DNA of 24,658 nt, taken from assembly GCA_046261875.1 (NCBI GenBank), contig JBHENW010000170.1, forward strand, positions 1-24,658, given 5' to 3'. Source of the stretch: JBHENW01 sp046261875. Lineage in GTDB: Bacteria > Acidobacteriota > Thermoanaerobaculia > UBA5066 > Gp7-AA6. The position numbers and the translations under genes were made by a program. Below are positions 23,222 through 24,658 of this stretch, piece by piece. A model generated the notes under the pieces. The model was not told the DNA's origin. It did not search any database and was given only the letters and a program-made list of their open reading frames with translations. Every line of letters begins with the position of its first letter. The first letter of the stretch is position 1.

Positions 23222-24310
23222 TCAGTCAGGATCCACCACCCCGACGAGAAAGTCATAGGCGAACGCGCGGTCCCATACCGCGAGTTGCTTCTCGAGCGAG
23301 CGCTCGCGGTGGAGTCGGTTCGTCCGCCCGTCCGGCCAGACGTGGCGCCGGAGGAACTGGCGGATGCAGAAGCGCGCACCCGGAGCCGCGGAGGCCGCGA
23401 TGCCTCGGAGGAGCCGCCGAAAACCGGCGGCGTCGAGGAAGGAGGGGACGTCCGACAGCGAGAAGTGCGTGAAGCTCCCGGCGGGCGCCCTATCGAGCAC
23501 TTCCAGAAGATCCCCGGTCACGATCTCCAGCCGATCGAGCCGTGAGCGCACGACGGCGGCGCCCTCCGGCGTCAGGTGAGGCGGGAGATCGAAGGGCGTC
23601 AGAGTGCCCCGGAGAAGAAGGCTCATCATGAAGCTCTCCCGCGCCAGCCCCCGGTGCAGGGCGCGGCGCATCCGCTCGGAGACGTAGCGGCCCGCCGGGA
23701 AACGGCCGTTACGCACGTAGGCCGGATCGCCGAAGCAGAGCGGCGAAAGGAGAGGGCTGCAGAGAAGCGAGGCGAGCCACCGCCAGAAACGGGGGCTCCA
23801 TCGCCGGTCGAGGAAACGCCGCTGCTCGGCAAGGTCGTCGCACTCGAACACGGCGTGGATCGAGAAGAACGGCAGCCGGCGCAGGAGATCGGCGACCCGC
23901 CGGTGGAATCGCTCCCAGCGGCCCGCGTAGAGGACGCCGGTCGTGATCATCGCCGGCCGGGCGCTCCAGAAGCGCCGCGTGTCGGGCGGCAAATCCGGAG
24001 ACAGCTCCGCCAGACGGTCGCGGCGCCATCGCCCGTCGGCTGCGCGGAGCCCGAGGAAGGCGGCGTAATCGTCGAAGGAGAGGCGGCGGAGCGCGGCGAT
24101 CTTCAACCGCAGAAGGTCGGTCTGCGCGGGATTGACGTCGATCGCGAGGACCCCGCCCCCCGTGACGGCCAGCAGGTTCAGAGGGCGGTCGCCGCTGCCG
24201 GTGACACAGAGGATCCTGTCCGTGGTTCCGGGGCGCAGGGCCTGCGCCTCCGTCCTCCAGTCTTCGTTGACGGACGCGTAGTTCAGCGTTTCGAAGAACC
24301 GATCGCGCAC
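23222..24310 (-). CDS. DUF3419/BtaA-like SAM-dependent transferase
   Basis: The 362-residue protein carries the DUF3419 hallmarks: FFETLNYASVNEDW at the start, a SAM-binding-like loop ILCVTGSGDRPLNLL (33-47), AIDVNPAQTDLLRLKIAAL (56-74), then TGVLYAGRWERF and, near the C-terminus, FTHFSLSDVPSFL. BtaA in this family joins the 3-amino-3-carboxypropyl group of SAM to diacylglycerol in betaine-lipid synthesis, but many DUF3419 members have unknown activity, and a BtaB methyltransferase is not in view. The GTG start has GGGAG eight bases upstream and the gene overlaps the ABC gene by 28 bases, so expression is coupled. It might make a membrane lipid or a related SAM-derived product. Confidence 0.82.
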   Translation of the reverse strand: MRDRFFETLNYASVNEDWRTEAQALRPGTTDRILCVTGSGDRPLNLLAVTGGGVLAIDVNPAQTDLLRLKIAALRRLSFDDYAAFLGLRAADGRWRRDRLAELSPDLPPDTRRFWSARPAMITTGVLYAGRWERFHRRVADLLRRLPFFSIHAVFECDDLAEQRRFLDRRWSPRFWRWLASLLCSPLLSPLCFGDPAYVRNGRFPAGRYVSERMRRALHRGLARESFMMSLLLRGTLTPFDLPPHLTPEGAAVVRSRLDRLEIVTGDLLEVLDRAPAGSFTHFSLSDVPSFLDAAGFRRLLRGIAASAAPGARFCIRQFLRRHVWPDGRTNRLHRERSLEKQLAVWDRAFAYDFLVGVVDPD

Positions 24311-24658
24311 GCGCTCGCTCCCGTCTGCTCGAGCCGGCCATCCAGGATCCACACCCGGCGTGTCGCGTGGCCCTCGAGCCGGGCATCGTGGGTCGCGACG
24401 AGAACCGCCGCGCCGCACGCGACGGCCAGGGAACGCAGCTCTCCGGCGACCGCAGTTCCGGAGGCGCCGTCGAGGCTGGCGGTCGGCTCGTCCGCGAGGA
24501 CGAGCGCCGGCCGATGGACCAGAGCGCGCGCCACGGCGACACGCTGCTCTTCACCCCCGGAGAGCTCGCCCGGCCGGCGTTCTCCGAGGGACGCGACCCC
24601 GAGCGCCTCGAGAAGCTCCTCCGTGCGCTGCGCCGATTCCCGCGGAGAGAACCCCGCG
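24283..24658 (-). CDS. ABC transporter ATPase, LolD/MacB type (5' end beyond window)
   Basis: The visible C-terminal 124 residues include the signature LSGGEEQRVAVARAL, Walker B ALVLADEPTASLD and the switch histidine in VLVATHD. The order and the short length after the switch fit the LolD/MacB/FtsE-like group of ATPases that work with MacB-type permeases. The frame is open to the right edge, so Walker A and the start lie outside the window. The last codon overlaps the DUF3419 gene, whose GTG lies inside it. Its permease is presumably upstream, off the window. The cargo cannot be told. Confidence 0.88.
   Translation of the reverse strand, partial: AGFSPRESAQRTEELLEALGVASLGERRPGELSGGEEQRVAVARALVHRPALVLADEPTASLDGASGTAVAGELRSLAVACGAAVLVATHDARLEGHATRRVWILDGRLEQTGASACAIGSSKR

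Overview
The window is a high-GC bacterial chromosome segment with densely packed genes on both strands and no tRNA, rRNA, CRISPR array or insertion sequence that I can see. Several traits fit an Acidobacteriota-like Gram-negative: a secreted protein ending in an LPxTA-type anchor with an Arg-rich tail, Tat-exported amidohydrolase-type proteins, a membrane-tethered Ser/Thr kinase relic, and a Vms1/eRF1-like (baeRF10-type) protein. This is inference from gene content; no marker gene here fixes the taxonomy.

Left part (1-4694): a DUF983 zinc-ribbon membrane protein and a convergent secreted anchored protein share a bidirectional terminator. Next come a DUF2383-like four-helix protein and a divergent GlsB/YeaQ-type membrane protein with its own terminator, then a 50-residue Arg-rich protein whose stop codon abuts the stop of a convergent gene. 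A minus-strand operon follows: bacilliredoxin, a small Tat-type proline-rich protein, and an amidase coupled to it by a GTGA overlap.

Middle (4763-11267): a plus-strand cluster of envelope proteins holds a Tat-type M24 metallopeptidase, a YVTN-type beta-propeller, an HGSNAT/DUF5009-type membrane acyltransferase and a small secreted protein. It converges on a minus-strand thiC followed by a VOC-family gene that carries a frameshift. thiC is preceded by a TPP riboswitch whose 3' end runs into the thiC ribosome binding site.

Right-centre (11451-14695): a small acidic protein, a short heptamer-repeat patch, a baeRF10-type protein translationally coupled to a 61-residue basic protein, and a membrane Ser/Thr kinase gene that is clearly broken (one in-frame amber codon and two frameshifts).

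Right part (14719-24658): a minus-strand DNA-repair cluster of full-length Lhr helicase, an OsmC-type peroxidase and a Nei2-type DNA glycosylase. Then come a divergent secreted TPR protein and a minus-strand chain running in from the right edge: ABC transporter ATPase, a DUF3419/BtaA-like methyltransferase-fold protein and a tandem GNAT protein.

I found no clear-cut new defence system. The best candidates for undescribed biology are the baeRF10 plus basic small-protein pair, the Lhr-OsmC-Nei2 repair operon, and the ABC-DUF3419-GNAT chain.
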